From: Doryteuthis pealeii
Taxonomy: Eukaryota; Mollusca; Cephalopoda; Myopsida; Loliginidae
Assembly: GCA_023376005.1 (NCBI GenBank)
Contig: CM042147.1
Coordinates: 116,510,574-116,574,573 of the forward strand
Reading direction: 5' to 3'
Length of the DNA stretch: 64,000 bases
Positions 10,771-21,283 of this stretch are shown piece by piece. How positions within the stretch are numbered: the stretch's first letter is position 1; each line of letters begins with the position of its first letter. The position numbers and the translations under genes are program-made. The notes beneath the pieces are model-generated. The model saw only the letters and a list, made by a program, of their open reading frames with translations, was not told where the DNA came from and ran no database searches.

Positions 10771-10940
10771 AATTACCTGACATTGCCTGACATAAGTAAG
10801 TTTCTATCTTTTCATGTCTAAATGACTTTCTACCTGTAATTATATTTTTTCTTTTCTTTTTCTTTTTTTTTATCAAATTTTTGTTTCTTTTTCTCCATTA
10901 ACAAGTATGTTCAGTTATAGCTCAGTTGGTAAAGTTTTAA
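9500..10940. other. AT-rich sequence, no gene recognised
   Basis: Poly-T and poly-A runs are frequent (for example 10,596-10,630 and 10,740-10,770), and a TA tract lies at 10,348-10,371. Apparent frames such as 10,575-10,790 are homopolymer read-through rich in Phe and Lys, not genes. Confidence 0.5.
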
Positions 10941-10947
10941 AATTCTA

Positions 10948-11195
10948 CCACTGTTTAGCTCAATCGTTAGAGCATCTGTCTCTGAACCACAAGGTTCCAG
11001 GTTTGATACCTGCCCTCTCCAACTTGGCATATGAGTAGCACAGCTTGGATCTGTTTGGTAAAGTGGTGAGCTGATGGTAGGTGTGGCATTCAACCTCAGA
11101 TGCAAAAGAAAATTCCCTTGTCTAGTGTTAGTGAAAAGGGGGATAGACTCCCTTGCTGTCCAGCTGATACCAACAATAGGCCACTGTAACTACTT
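10948..11195 (+). mobile_element. S SINE, diverged
   Basis: The head CTGTTTAGCTCAATCGTTAG and a B-box-like GGTTTGATACC are present, followed by the S body and a tail replaced by CCACTGTAACTAC. It is more diverged than the copies at 9.0 or 34.2 kb. Its tail is tandemly copied downstream. Confidence 0.8.
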
Positions 11196-11505
11196 AACAT
11201 TGCTTTTTTTACTAGTTAAAATACCTGTCTATACAAGGTAAAATGTCATGACTTCAGATGCAAAAATAATCTCTCTGGTCTAGTGCTAGTGAAAAGGGGA
11301 TAGACTCCCTTGCTGTCCAGCTGATATCAACAATAGGCCACTGTAACTACTTAACATTGTTTTTTTACTAGTTAAAATACCTGTCTATACAAAGTAAAAT
11401 GTCATGACTTCAGATGCAAAAAAATCTCTCTGGTCTAGTGCTAGTGAAAAGGGGATAGACTCCCTTGCTGTCTGGCTGATACCAACAATAGACCACTGTG
11501 TACTT
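11196..11505 (+). repeat. Two tandem copies of a 154-bp SINE-tail unit
   Basis: After the S copy, a unit starting TTAACATTGCTTTTTTTACT and ending in the S 3' body (GATAGACTCCCTTGCTGTCC) occurs twice in a row, giving three S tails in series. The units differ by only a few bases, so the amplification is younger than the SINE insertion. Confidence 0.85.
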
Positions 11506-11542
11506 TACTACTTTTACCACAACTGACAGGTAGATTATACTC

Positions 11543-11660
11543 GTTAATGGTTTTGGTAAATGGGCAAGGCTTTGGCTCATTTACCAAAACTTTTCTTGTT
11601 CATTCCCAATGACACCTGCATCAGAAAAATAGGGTCTAAGAGAAGTTTGGCTTTTGGTAT
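11543..11660 (+). repeat. H-family repeat, copy 1
   Basis: Landmarks such as TTACCAAAACTTTTCTTGTT, CCAATGACACCTGCATC and AGAAGTTTGGCTT match a second copy at 12,118-12,240 in the same orientation, with scattered substitutions. Confidence 0.7.
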
Positions 11661-11744
11661 TTTTAATAGTAGGGAAGCTCTTGAACTCATTTTACAGACA
11701 AAAAAAGGTTACAAAAAGTTGCCATTTTTTTATGAACCCCACCA

Positions 11745-11845
11745 AATTTAGTATTATCTGCATTATTCAGACTATTGTCCTCATCTTCATTGTTATCTGT
11801 ACAACGTTTCGGTCGATATGCCCTCCGGCCTTCTTCAGGTATTTC
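11745..11845 (+). repeat. Dispersed repeat with TACAACGTTTCGG motif, copy 1
   Basis: About 95 bp matches 63,125-63,222 closely (ATTCAGACTATTGTCC, ACAACGTTTCGGTCGATATG, CCGGCCTTCTTCAGGT). The ACGTTTCGG...CTTCTTCAGG pattern is common at ends of animal mobile elements. I cannot assign the family. Confidence 0.65.
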
Positions 11846-12117
11846 TTGTCGGACTCGGGAACCTTCTCTTCAAAATCAGGAACTTTCTAACCCTTTATTC
11901 AAATTTGGAAAGCTAAAAATCAACATAACCCTGCCAATTTTTGGAATTGGAATCTCAAATTTTAGGGATTGTCTAACATAGTCCACACCTGGAAAAAATT
12001 TCAGAAAAATTGAAGGATGTCAGTGGCAATTTCACTGTTTTCTGGATGATCTGACATGGAATTACCCACCCTACTGCTACCACTACTGCCGATAAGTTAT
12101 ACTCATTACTGCATATT

Positions 12118-12240
12118 GCTTAGAGTAATAGTTTCAGTAGATGGGCAAAGCTTTGGGTTCATTTGCCAAAACTTTTCTGTTTGTTCCCCAATGATACCTG
12201 CATCGGAAAAATAGTGTTTAAAAGAAGTTTAGCTTCAGGT
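12118..12240 (+). repeat. H-family repeat, copy 2
   Basis: Counterpart of 11,543-11,660, more diverged, with the shared TGCCAAAACTTTTCTG and CCCCAATGATACCTGCATC. Confidence 0.65.
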
Positions 12241-12299
12241 TACTCTTACCGTGCTTTTAACTTGGATTATAAAGGAAGTAACTGATTTTTAAGATTCTT

Positions 12300-12770
12300 G
12301 TGGCCATTTTTAGGCTACAGGTGAGAGCACTTTACAGTGGAGATCTGTTTTTAAGTGGAAATCTTTGGTTGTTCCTCGGTGTTAAGCAGAATCCTGGTTG
12401 TGTCCTTCGGTGTTAAGCAGAATCCTTGGTTGTTCCTCGGTGTTAAGCAGAATCCTCAGAATCCTCTCCTCCTCGGTGTTAGCAGAATCCTTGGCCTCGG
12501 TGTTAAGCAGAATCCTTGGTTGTTCCTCGGTGTTAAGCAGAATCCTTGGTTGTTCCTCGGTGTTGAGCAGAGCAACTGAACGCTTTTTTTCAAGAACAGC
12601 TATTAAATAGTTAACCAACCGTGTATTCGAGTGTGCTGATTGGCTAATTGAATCCACATGGCCATGAAGAGTCTATAAGTTTAAGTGGTGGGCTCCAACA
12701 CTAATATCAAAATGTTGACCAATAAAGATTGCCTATATACCAACTTTATCTGTTCATTTTGGCACTGGTA
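12300..12770 (+). repeat. E-family repeat carrying a 30-bp tandem array
   Basis: The flanks match the E copy at 29,960-30,270: GTGAGAGCACTTTACAGTG upstream and GATTGGCTAATTGAATCCA then TATAAGTTTAAGTGGTGGGC downstream. Between them the unit AATCCTTGGTTGTTCCTCGG plus TGTTAAGCAG is repeated about eight times (12,355-12,573), with some shortened units. The overlapping frames on both strands are just this array translated. Confidence 0.8.
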
Positions 12771-12799
12771 GATACACTGCTGATACTGGGGCGGGGGGT

Positions 12800-12945
12800 A
12801 GGAGTCCTAGTGGTGTAGTTCTTAATGTGCTGGACTGCCACATTGTAGTTTGAACACCAATTACACTATCACGTTCACTTTTACACTAATACTCTTGAGG
12901 AAGGCATGAACTCTTTCATTCTCACCAGCTATTGATTAAATAGTA
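12800..12945 (+). mobile_element. SINE-like fragment with tRNA-like head
   Basis: GTCCTAGTGGTGTAGTTCTT has the shape of a tRNA 5' half with an A box, followed by GAACACCAATTACACT in the B-box position. The body TACTCTTGAGGAAGGCATGA resembles the C-SINE body. A related head sits at 25,930 inside the palindrome. Confidence 0.5.
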
Positions 12946-12957
12946 AGTAAAAAGAAG

Positions 12958-13213
12958 TAAAGTCGTCGGGGCGGCCTAATGTCGGTATGAGCCATACAGC
13001 AAAGAAGTCTATCCCCTTTTCACTAGTGCTAGACCAAGAAGATTGTTTTTTGTGTCTGAGGTGGAGTGCCACACCTACCATCAGCTCCTTACTTTACCGC
13101 ACAGATCCCTGTGCTACTCATACGCTGAGTTGGCGAGGGCCAGTATCGAACTAGGGACCTTGTGGTTTCTAGCCGAACGCTCTATCGTCGACTATCTATC
13201 GACTGAACTAAAT
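12958..13213 (-). mobile_element. S SINE, minus strand
   Basis: Read on the minus strand it has a tRNA-like head (disturbed by a TCGACTATCTA insertion), B box GTTCGATACT, the full body, and the 3' end GGCCGCCCCGACGACTTTAC at 12,958-12,977. Confidence 0.85.
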
Positions 13214-13348
13214 ACTATAAAATTAAAAAGTGTTTGTTACCATTGTTTACAAAGCAGTGTATTAGCCACCTATCATCAAGACAAATCACTTTGAATATAT
13301 ATATATATATAAATGTAGTTTACTATATACATCTATAAAGACTGCTCG

Positions 13349-13573
13349 GTTATTTCCTATAACTCTAACCTAAAAGGGGCATCACTCTGAATGAATTTTA
13401 TCTGCTAATTAATCTACCCATTATTTTCCCATTAAAGAAAGGAAAAAAGAAGACAGGGTTAGGTTAGGGTTTAGGGTTAGTTTAATGTGAAAATAATGGG
13501 TAGATTAATTAGCTGATAAAATTAATTCAGAGTGATTCCCCTTTTTTTAGGTTGGAGTTATAGGAAATAACCA
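13349..13573. mobile_element. Foldback MITE with telomere-like loop, 8-bp target duplication
   Basis: The arms 13,349-13,437 and 13,489-13,573 are inverted copies (GTTATTTCCTATAACTC outward, TAATCTACCCATTATTTTC inward). ACTGCTCG flanks it at 13,341-13,348 and 13,574-13,581. An 8-bp duplication is usual for hAT-type elements. The loop has GGGTTAGGTTAGGGTTTAGG. Confidence 0.8.
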
Positions 13574-13686
13574 ACTGCTCGATATTGTATATTAATTATG
13601 ATTAATAAATAAAATCACAAATTTATTTTTATCTCATTACAAATGTAAGATTAAGATTTATCTTTATTGAAACACCATAACTTCAA

Positions 13687-14270
13687 CCGCCCTGTTGGCT
13701 GGGGCGTTAGACTGCACCTCTGCAGAGGGGTAAATCTCCCCCAATGGGGCCACCTGTTGGCAGTGGGTGGTGACCTGTGATGCTTAAGGATAGAACCCAG
13801 ATGGCTGAGCAGTCCATGACTTGCAATATTCCACTTTAGGCTTTTTGGGGGCTAGACGGGCGGTTGGAGAGCTCCCTTTGATCAATCGGCTGGCCACGTC
13901 AAGCCCTAGCACCTATATGATTGCCACAACCCTATTGCCCTTATGGCAACCCCCCAATCCTTCTTATCATGTGGGTGCTAGAAGGCGGTGGCTGGGGGTC
14001 TACATGTCCTGGGAATCACGTTAAACTCTATCTGATGGTGAGGTTCCAGTTCTGGAGGTTTGGGGAATGTGGCGCACCCCTTCATCACCATTGCTCCCTG
14101 GTCCACTCTGACCCAGAGTGGTAGTACCTGTTAGGGTCCCATCTATGGGTTGAATAGAAAAACATGAGTTTATAAACAAAAAATTGTATTATGCATTAAG
14201 AATTGATTTTTTTCACAACTTTGTCGGCATTAAATGACCCACCGAGGTTGATATGCCATAAAACAAACCA
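13687..14270 (+). mobile_element. B element, full length, 10-bp target duplication
   Basis: It is the same length and order as the 8.25-kb copy, ending GTTGATATGCCATAAAACAA. ATAACTTCAA flanks it at 13,677-13,686 and 14,271-14,280. The copies differ by scattered substitutions, so they come from separate insertions. Confidence 0.85.
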
Positions 14271-14281
14271 ATAACTTCAAA

Positions 14282-14975
14282 TAAACTTCTCTGTTGTTAT
14301 GGATGTTCTTATTGAATAAATTTAAACACATTTTGCTGTTGTATTATTGGAAACAATCAAACCTCTGGGAAGGAGAGCTGATTATGATATTAGAATAGAC
14401 AAGGATTCAGATATTTTCAAACACTTTAGGGTGTTATGAAGTCTGTATAAATACATGTTCTCTGGAGAATTTAAAAATAATCGACAACAGGCTTTCACTC
14501 TATTGAGAATTTAAAATTAAAAGAAGCTGTGCATTTATTGTAGATATCTTGGATGTGGATGTGTTAAGAGAAGAAGAGACTAATAAAACCAACCGTACTT
14601 GTTCAGCAAGGGACTGCTGTGGTGAATGAGGTAGTTGTGTGCTTTCCACTCATGCTGTGTTCAAGATCAAGTAAAAAAAGCCAGGTGTTTGAATGCTGAT
14701 TTTCAAGGCAAAGGTCTTCCTGCACAAATTGCTCCTGATTTAACATTGAGTTGTAAGAAAACAAAGATTCTTAACACCTTTCACTGTTCAAGGCAAATTA
14801 GAGGTGTCTAGTCAGACGTTTTCACAGTATTTTCTCTCTCAATTTGAATGTGGTTTGAGAGCCACATATGGCCCTTAAACGTGTCAAAGGAAACACTCAG
14901 ATCCACTATGGGCTCTGAAGACAGAAAAATGGTAAAAATGTATTTATATAACTTAATGTTTCTTTTATCCTTCAT
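14282..14975. other. Unclassified sequence, no gene recognised
   Basis: Unique-looking sequence without a long frame or a resemblance to the other families here. A frame starting at 14,848 becomes the long TG/TA read-through and is not a gene. Confidence 0.5.
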
Positions 14976-15712
14976 TAAATATATATATATATATAATGTG
15001 TGTGTATGTATATTATTTTTGTATCTGTGTGTGTGTGTATGTATATTATTTTTGTATCTGTGTGTGTGTGTGTATGTATATTATTTTTGTATCTGTGTAT
15101 GTATCTATATTTATGTTTGTATCTGTGTGTATGTATATTATGTTTGTATCTGTATGTGTGTATGTATATTATGTTTGTATGTGTGTATGTATATTATGTT
15201 TGTGTTGTATGTGTATGTATATATGTTTGTATCTGTATGTGTGTATGTATATTATGTTTGTATATGTGTATGTATGTATATTTATGTGTCTGTGTGTGTA
15301 TATGTATATTATTTTTGTATCTGTGTGTGTGTGTATATGTATGTAAGTGTGTATGTATATGTATGTAATTGTGTGTATATGTATGTAATTGTGTATGTGT
15401 GTATATATATATATGTATGTAATTGTGTATGTGTGTATATATATATGTATGTATTGTGTATGTGTGTATATATATATATGTATGTAATTGTGTATGTGTG
15501 TATATATATGTATGTAATTGTGTATGTGTGTATATATATATATGTATGTAATTGTGTATGTGTGTATGTGTGTATGTGTGTATATATATGTATGTAATTG
15601 TGTATTGTGTGTGTATTATTATATATGTATGTAATTGTGTATCTGTGTGTATATATATATATATGTATGTAATTGTGTATCTGTGTGTATATATATATAT
15701 GTATGTAATTGT

Positions 15713-15752
<40 letters not shown>

Positions 15753-15838
15753 ATGTGTGTATATATATATATATGTGTATGTGTGTATATTATATATGTA
15801 TGTGTATGTGTGTATATATATGTATGTAATTGTGTATG

Positions 15839-15900
<62 letters not shown>

Positions 15901-15901
15901 T
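14976..15901. repeat. 0.9-kb TG/TA/TGTATG compound tandem tract
   Basis: It starts and ends in pure (TA)n and passes through several sub-arrays: TGTATGTATATTATTTTTGT-type units at 15,000-15,330, then GTATGTAATTGTGTATGTGT-type units at 15,350-15,840. It produces 249-codon open frames on both strands made of Tyr/Val/Cys or Thr/His/Ile. These are repeat translations with no domain. Confidence 0.95.
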
Positions 15902-16236
15902 TGCACTAAATGTTCTTGAAACATCTTTTATTAAATGTGTCAAGCCAGAACTTTCTAATAGTGTTTTTTCATTTTTTTATGATTGTCCAAAGGTCATAAT
16001 TCTTTGAAAGGTCAAGCACTTTAGGCAGAATCTTGTGGCAACATCAGAATGGTTGGAATGTTTGTGAGGCTTTTGATTATTTATTATTTTATCATTATTT
16101 TTTTTAATTGTTGGTAGTGGTGGTAGGGTTAATCATGCATATAAGTATCTATATATCTTCAACTGTCTCATTTGTTGTATGGAGGGTACCCTTGACTGAT
16201 GAAATCACTATATTGATAGGTACACTATCTTTCTCT
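15902..16236. other. Unclassified sequence, no gene recognised
   Basis: AT-rich sequence between the TG/TA tract and a C SINE. Nothing recognisable in any frame. Confidence 0.5.
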
Positions 16237-16252
16237 CTTTCATATAATATAT

Positions 16253-16534
16253 ATATATGCCAACCCCTCTGCACGGGCAGGATGTGACACAAGGTCAATT
16301 TTTTAAGCGGAGTTCAACAGGTTTGAATTCAGAGTTTTCCTTCTCTTAGACCGTTTGCCTAATCAAGGTTAAAGAGCCCAGTCTGCCCTACTATTTATCC
16401 ATAGCTGGAGGGAGATTAGGATTCATACCTTTCCCAAGGGTATTAGCGCTAAGTGAAATGCAATTACCACGCCCAGGATTTGAACTCGGGGCGACAAGTC
16501 CATTTCCCATGACTTTAACCATTACACCACGCGC
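16253..16534 (-). mobile_element. C SINE, minus strand, 15-bp target duplication
   Basis: On the minus strand it starts with a tRNA-like head (GCGTGGTGTAATGGTTAAAG) with a B-box-like GAGTTCAAATCCTGG, then the C body, ending GAGGGGTTGGC and (AT)n. TTTCATATAATATAT flanks it at 16,238-16,252 and 16,535-16,549, which marks a LINE-mediated insertion. Confidence 0.85.
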
Positions 16535-16564
16535 TTTCATATAATATATGTGAAGAGAAAAATG

Positions 16565-16794
16565 GAAGTGAAGTATCAGCCAGACAGCAAGGGAGTCTAT
16601 CCCCTTTTCAGTAGCGCCATACCAAGGAGATTAGTTTTAGCGTCTGAGGTGGAGCGCCACACCTACCATCAGCTCCTTGCTTTACCGCACATATCCCTGT
16701 GCTACTCATGTGCTGAGTTGGCGAGGGCCGGTATCGAACCAGGAACTGTGTGATTCCTAGCCGAACGCTCTACCAACTGAGCTAAACCGGCCCT
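16565..16794 (-). mobile_element. S SINE, minus strand, complete head
   Basis: The minus-strand head GGGCCGGTTTAGCTCAGTTG and B box GTTCGATACC are intact. The 3' end stops at TCAGCCAGACAGC and GAAGTATC, short of the usual CGACGACTTTA. Confidence 0.85.
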
Positions 16795-16858
16795 TATATA
16801 ATTGCACTGTATTTCATACTAGCTCAAAAATCATACGCAGTGGGGTTAACACTAGAGG

Positions 16859-17127
16859 CAATTTTCACCTTTTAGTTGTTAAAATTCCTAGCATAAAATT
16901 GTGCGTGCGCATTATCTGAAATGAACTTAATTGTTATTAAGAAGACTTTTTATGATATTTTTGTGTTAAAGCATGCAGTTGCATTGTTTTCGAAAAATTT
17001 ACTAAGATTTGTTTATTTTGCACGGAGACTTTAAAAATAGCTACCGGCTTAGTGAAAAGTGAAAGTCAAGGGAGGTTACTCTAATTGCTTTATTTGCTAG
17101 GAATTTTGACAACTAAAGGTGAAAATT
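16859..17127. mobile_element. K element, TIR about 35 bp
   Basis: The outer AATTTTCACCTTTTAGTTGT is mirrored by ACAACTAAAGGTGAAAATT at the right end, extending through the TTCCTAGCA/TGCTAGGAA pair. It has no coding capacity. A second copy lies at 20,169-20,590. Confidence 0.75.
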
Positions 17128-17321
17128 ACCATATTTTTCCAGATGTAACAAGTTCTTATCCAAATGCAGGAAATTAATGGCACCAATGTCAGTTTAGTTA
17201 AGCGGTGAACTTTTCAGTAAGCATTTAACTATTTAAAAAATTTTCATCGGATCTTGAAATCACCACTGACTCCAGTCACTTGATTCAGACATACAAATTT
17301 TGTTTAGGTCTATCTAGATCA

Positions 17322-17450
17322 GTGGTTCCCAACCTTTTTTGGTCATGCCCCCACCCCTAAGCATCTCTAAAAATCATAAATCTCCCGCCCCCATGACACA
17401 TAATTCTTATTATTCAAAAAGTGAACTCAGTCATAAGATACATCTTTTGA
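17322..17450 (+). mobile_element. hAT-like transposon end
   Basis: CAGTGGTTCCCAACCTTTTT is the kind of terminus found on hAT-superfamily elements, followed by the usual C-rich GCCCCCACCCCTAAGC. I see no opposite end nearby, so it is a fragment. A separate ACAGGGTGG/CCACCCTGT hairpin lies at 17,459-17,516. Confidence 0.5.
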
Positions 17451-17536
17451 ATGCATACAGGGTGGTCCGATAGCAACCCCAACTTGAATCTGGCATATTC
17501 AAGCTGCCACCCTGTAAGCTATGTGCTGCTAGTCTT

Positions 17537-17539
<3 letters not shown>

Positions 17540-17572
<33 letters not shown>

Positions 17573-17752
17573 TCTTTATTGACATTTTCTCTATCTGTTT
17601 AGCCTTATATTTGAACATATATACCCGCCTAAATTCATTAATTATTAACTAATTAATTTTCAAAAATTAGGTATGACTTCAATTAAGCACATATCCTCCA
17701 AAAATTGTCGGCTAAAAGCCATATCAAATAAACACAATGTTTATTTACGTAC

Positions 17753-17800
<48 letters not shown>
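17540..17800. repeat. Two (TA)n tracts enclosing an inverted dispersed repeat
   Basis: TA tracts lie at about 17,540-17,569 and 17,757-17,800. The part between (17,643-17,756) is the inverted partner of 1,550-1,685. Confidence 0.75.
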
Positions 17801-17803
<3 letters not shown>

Positions 17804-17929
17804 GTGTGTGTGTGTTTGTGATAGTGAGAAAAATGGAAATGAATCCGACAGCTATGGTGAAAAAAATGATTGGAAGAAAAATATTCTTTGGTTAGGATGA
17901 AATTTATTGCTATTATTTAGTCAACACAA

Positions 17930-18025
17930 AATTGATTATCCATTAAGAATGAATTTATTTCAAAACTTTGTCGGCATTAAATGACCCACTGAGGTTGTTA
18001 AGCTGTAAAACAAACCAAAAACCAA
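17930..18025 (+). mobile_element. B element, 3' end only
   Basis: Only the last ~95 bp of B is present (TTATCCATTAAGAATGAATT through GCATTAAATGACCCACTGAG and an ACCAAA-type tail). This is a strongly 5'-truncated copy. Confidence 0.75.
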
Positions 18026-18480
18026 ACATTACATTCAGGAAGAAATTCATAAAACAATACTTATAATGTAACAACTTTTATTAATGTGTAAACAAACAGG
18101 AATGGAAATACAAAAAAAAAAGAAAAAATCAAAATGAGTTTCCTAATACCTACTTGGTAAATAATATCCTTTGATTATAGTTTGTTGTGAATGTGACATT
18201 TAAATTGTGCAAAGCTTGGTGGGGGGTCTGATGAAGGTGGGGGAGGGGTCTTTGGACTGATGAAATATACATCATCTTGATGAGATCTTTGTATCTTTTA
18301 CTCTGTTGCTATGTCAACCACTGATGTTGTCTCCTAGTGACAAGGGAAATTCATCTTGTAGGCAGGTGTGGGTGGGGGAGTAATCTAACTGATTGATATT
18401 AATTTATTGGACAGTTAATTAGGTCTACAAAATTCAACTGATAATGGAGTATGTATGGCCTGGACTAAAAAAAAAAAATA
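18026..18480. other. Unclassified sequence, no gene recognised
   Basis: Two G-rich patches (18,218-18,250 and 18,366-18,380) lie in AT-rich DNA. No recognised frame or repeat. Confidence 0.45.
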
Positions 18481-18579
18481 TTTTAATTTGATAGTTAAAA
18501 TATTTGACATACATTGTCCAAAACATTAGCAACATCAACAAAAAAATTTATAAAAAAAACCCCACCTTCAGGCAGTGTA

Positions 18580-18800
18580 AAAATAAATATTTGAAAGATA
18601 TTGCCTGAGGGGATGGGAATATTAAATAAATAAAATAAAAAATTTAGTATCTTTTTAAAATTAATTACTTAAAAAGCATCATATTCATCCCACTCTACTG
18701 AGATATTTGTTTTGTTTTACGACAGTAGGGACCTCCAAAACGTTTCTAAAAATTTCTGATTTAATTATTCAGTCTCTTATCTTTAGAAAAAATTTAAAAA
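18580..18800 (+). repeat. Q-family repeat fragment
   Basis: It shares GAAAGATATTGCCTGA, CTTAAAAAGCATCATATTCA and TTTTGTTTTACGAC with the Q units at 31.97-32.45 kb in the left palindrome arm. Confidence 0.65.
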
Positions 18801-19297
18801 TTGTATGAGGAAAATATATTTTGTTCGGATTTCTTAAAATTAAATGAGGGGGGGGGGGCAATCTAGTAAAAAAATATTTTTTAGAAAAAAACTATTTCAA
18901 ACATAAATTCATCTAAAGGTGAATAAATATCAAAATTTTTGTGAAAATTTGACTATTAATTGATTTTTCATAGTATTTTAATATTTTTATGTAGTAATAA
19001 TGCTGACTATAAATTAGATACTGATTGATAAACTTACTTAATTTCCAAAATGACTGTGACGTAAGCAGTGACATAGTTTTGGTTACAGACAAGTAGACTG
19101 AATCTCTATTATCAATAGATAAAAATATTTCTTGGTGCCATGTAAAGCAGCACACCTATTTTTGACAAGAAAAATACGTTTTCTATTTTACTATTTAGAT
19201 ATACCTTTTTCTTACAATCGAAATATTGATATTATATATATCATCATCATCATCATGTTGTGCTGGAAACATGGTTCTCTATGACTCTCTTGTCCCC

Positions 19298-19560
19298 CCA
19301 GCTCCGTTGTTACGGGCCTCTTGATGGTCTCAACTCATTCAAAATGGGTCACCTTAATGAGCCCCTTCAACTTGGGAAAAGAAAAAAAGTCACAATTTTT
19401 CCTGCCACAACTATCGTCCCTTCTTTCGCACTTCCCAAGCTGAAGGGGCTCATCAAACGGATCCATTTTGAATGCATTGAGGTCATCAAGAGGTCTGTAA
19501 TGACGGAGCTGAGGGACATATGAGAAGAATACTTCCAACAGGGCAGAGAAGCATGGAAAA
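19298..19560 (+). pseudogene. Inverted pair of mariner-type transposase C-terminal remnants
   Basis: The plus strand reads LPKLKGLIKRIHFE, then IEVIKRSV and after a stop EEYFQQGREAWKSAL (19,437-19,565). This fits the end of a mariner transposase, where F-PKLK is followed by a Phe/Trp-spaced tail. The minus strand at 19,335-19,385 independently reads FPKLKGLIKVTHFE. The nucleotide arms 19,298-19,379 and 19,431-19,515 are inverted copies. There are no catalytic Asp residues and no N-terminal domain. It is a dead fragment. Confidence 0.65.
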
Positions 19561-19619
19561 GTGCATTAGATTCAAGAGGGGAAAAGAAAACATTTAGTTT
19601 GTTGTTTGGATTTTCTCCC

Positions 19620-19945
19620 TTGTTTGTTTCACTTTGAGTCAGCCATTTTCATTTCACCATAAATCTACACTGAAAATATGAATTTGTTCAAATCAATACC
19701 ACTGCATATTTTAACACGAAAATATCATAAAATGTATTCTTAATGACAATTAAGTTCATTTCAAATAATGTGCAAGCACAACTAAGAACACATTTTATGA
19801 TATTTTCATGTTAAAATATGTACTTGTACTTATTCGAACAAATTTGTATTTTCAGTGTAGATGTACGGTGAAATGAAAATAGCAGACCAAAACATAAGGC
19901 TTCCTCAAAGGGAAACAAACAAAGGGAGGTTACTCTCATTTATGT
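19620..19945. mobile_element. Foldback element with about 100-bp arms, K-related
   Basis: The arms 19,646-19,746 and 19,786-19,880 are inverted (CATTTTCATTTCACC outward, TTTTATGATATTTTC inward). The core TTCTTAATGACAATTAAGTTC and the flank GGGAGGTTACTCT resemble K elements at 16.9 and 20.2 kb, so it is probably a palindromic K derivative. Confidence 0.65.
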
Positions 19946-20168
19946 AGCTAATGTTCAGATTACCAAATGAATTGTTTGTGACAACAGTCTCATTACTTCT
20001 CAGACACACTCGTGTATTCCAAACCAAGAATGATTTTACACAGATGAATAAAGAAAGCATTAGAAAAAAAAATGTTGCAGTTTTATTATATTTCCCACCT
20101 CGTGTAATGGTTCTCAGTTAGTCAAGTGTGAAAGATGTATACAAACCAAAGAGGATACAAAAATGGGT

Positions 20169-20590
20169 AATTTTCACCTTTAGTTGTTAAAATTCCTAGC
20201 ATAAAATTGTGCGTGGCATTATCTGAAATGAACTTAATTGTTATTAAGAACACATTTTATGACATTTTTGTGTTAAAGCACGTACTTGTATTGTTTTCGA
20301 AACGATTCTAATATTTGTTTATTTGGAACAAACACAGTCAAAATGGCTACCGTCTTGTTTCAAAGTGAAAGTCAGTTGGCTAAATTCCTAGCATAAAATT
20401 ATCTGAAAAGAACTTAATTGTTATTAAGAAGACATTTTATGATATTTTTGTGTTAAAGCATGTAGTTGTATTGTTTATTTCGCACGGAGACTTTCAAAAT
20501 AGCTACCGGCTTGTTTCAAAGTGAAAGTCAAGGGAAGTTACTCTAATTGCCTTATTTGCTAGGAATTTTAACAACTAAAGGTGAAAATTG
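20169..20590. mobile_element. K element with internal duplication
   Basis: It has the same TIRs as the 16.9-kb copy. The interior ACTTAATTGTTATTAAGAA block occurs twice (near 20,230 and 20,411), making this copy about 150 bp longer. Confidence 0.75.
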
Positions 20591-21008
20591 ACCAAAAATG
20601 TTAATATCTGATTTTGATATTTTTATGATTGATCCAAGGTTCACTGGTAATTTATTAGAAACCATTATTTTGATGAGTGCCATTGTTATTTGTCCTGTTG
20701 TGTCTAATTGTGTTAATGGGTATTAACCAACACGTTGACGTGTATTTTATTTGCTCTTCCATCTTCTGTTATTGTCTTTACAGACAGGCCATTAGGCTCA
20801 TCATTTCTTCATGGTGACTGGCCATGTTACAGTTGATCAATTCACTTAAGGGTTCAACTTGGCCTATGTTCAAGTACTTAGTCTAACCTTGCTTGCTCTC
20901 TCTCTCTCTCTCAAGCCTGTTCTAGTCATTTTGGTCACAGTGTTGCATCTTAGAGGTCCACTGGTGTCTGATCTTTTATAAAGTATTTTTGACCATAATC
21001 TAACACAA
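20591..21008. other. Unclassified sequence, no gene recognised
   Basis: A (CT)n run at about 20,896-20,913. Otherwise no repeat or frame that I recognise. Confidence 0.45.
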
Positions 21009-21016
21009 GAAAATAA

Positions 21017-21278
21017 GGACCATATGACCTTTAGGCACCCCTTTTGCGATCTCGATTCGTGGGGACATTTTTTCCATTTACACTGTCAAAATCCGTTAAT
21101 TGTTAATAGACAATTTTTAGATTAAAAGAAACCAAAAAAACTAACCCCTAACCTTAACTCCTAACTCCTAACCCTAACCCCTAACCCTTAACAAACAACC
21201 GGATTTTGACGGTGTAAATGAGAAAAGTGTCCTTGTGAGTTGAGATCTCAGTAGTGGTGCCTAAAGGTCATATGGTCC
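21017..21278. mobile_element. P foldback MITE, copy 1, telomere-like loop, 8-bp target duplication
   Basis: GGACCATATGACCTTTAGGC at the left end is mirrored by GCCTAAAGGTCATATGGTCC at the right. GAAAATAA flanks it at 21,009-21,016 and 21,279-21,286. The loop holds a tract of CTAACCCCTAACC-type repeats at about 21,140-21,190. The same family occurs at 35,586-35,820. Confidence 0.85.
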
Positions 21279-21281
21279 GAA

Positions 21282-21283
<2 letters not shown>

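Noticed and set aside
13455..13490. True telomere or chromosome end
   Set aside because: The tract is short, degenerate and enclosed by the arms of a foldback element with a target duplication.
14848..15943. Two 249-codon frames on opposite strands, plus several shorter ones
   Set aside because: They are translations of the TG/TA tract (Tyr/Val/Cys or Thr/His/Ile runs). Their length comes from the repeat lacking stop codons, and no domain is present.
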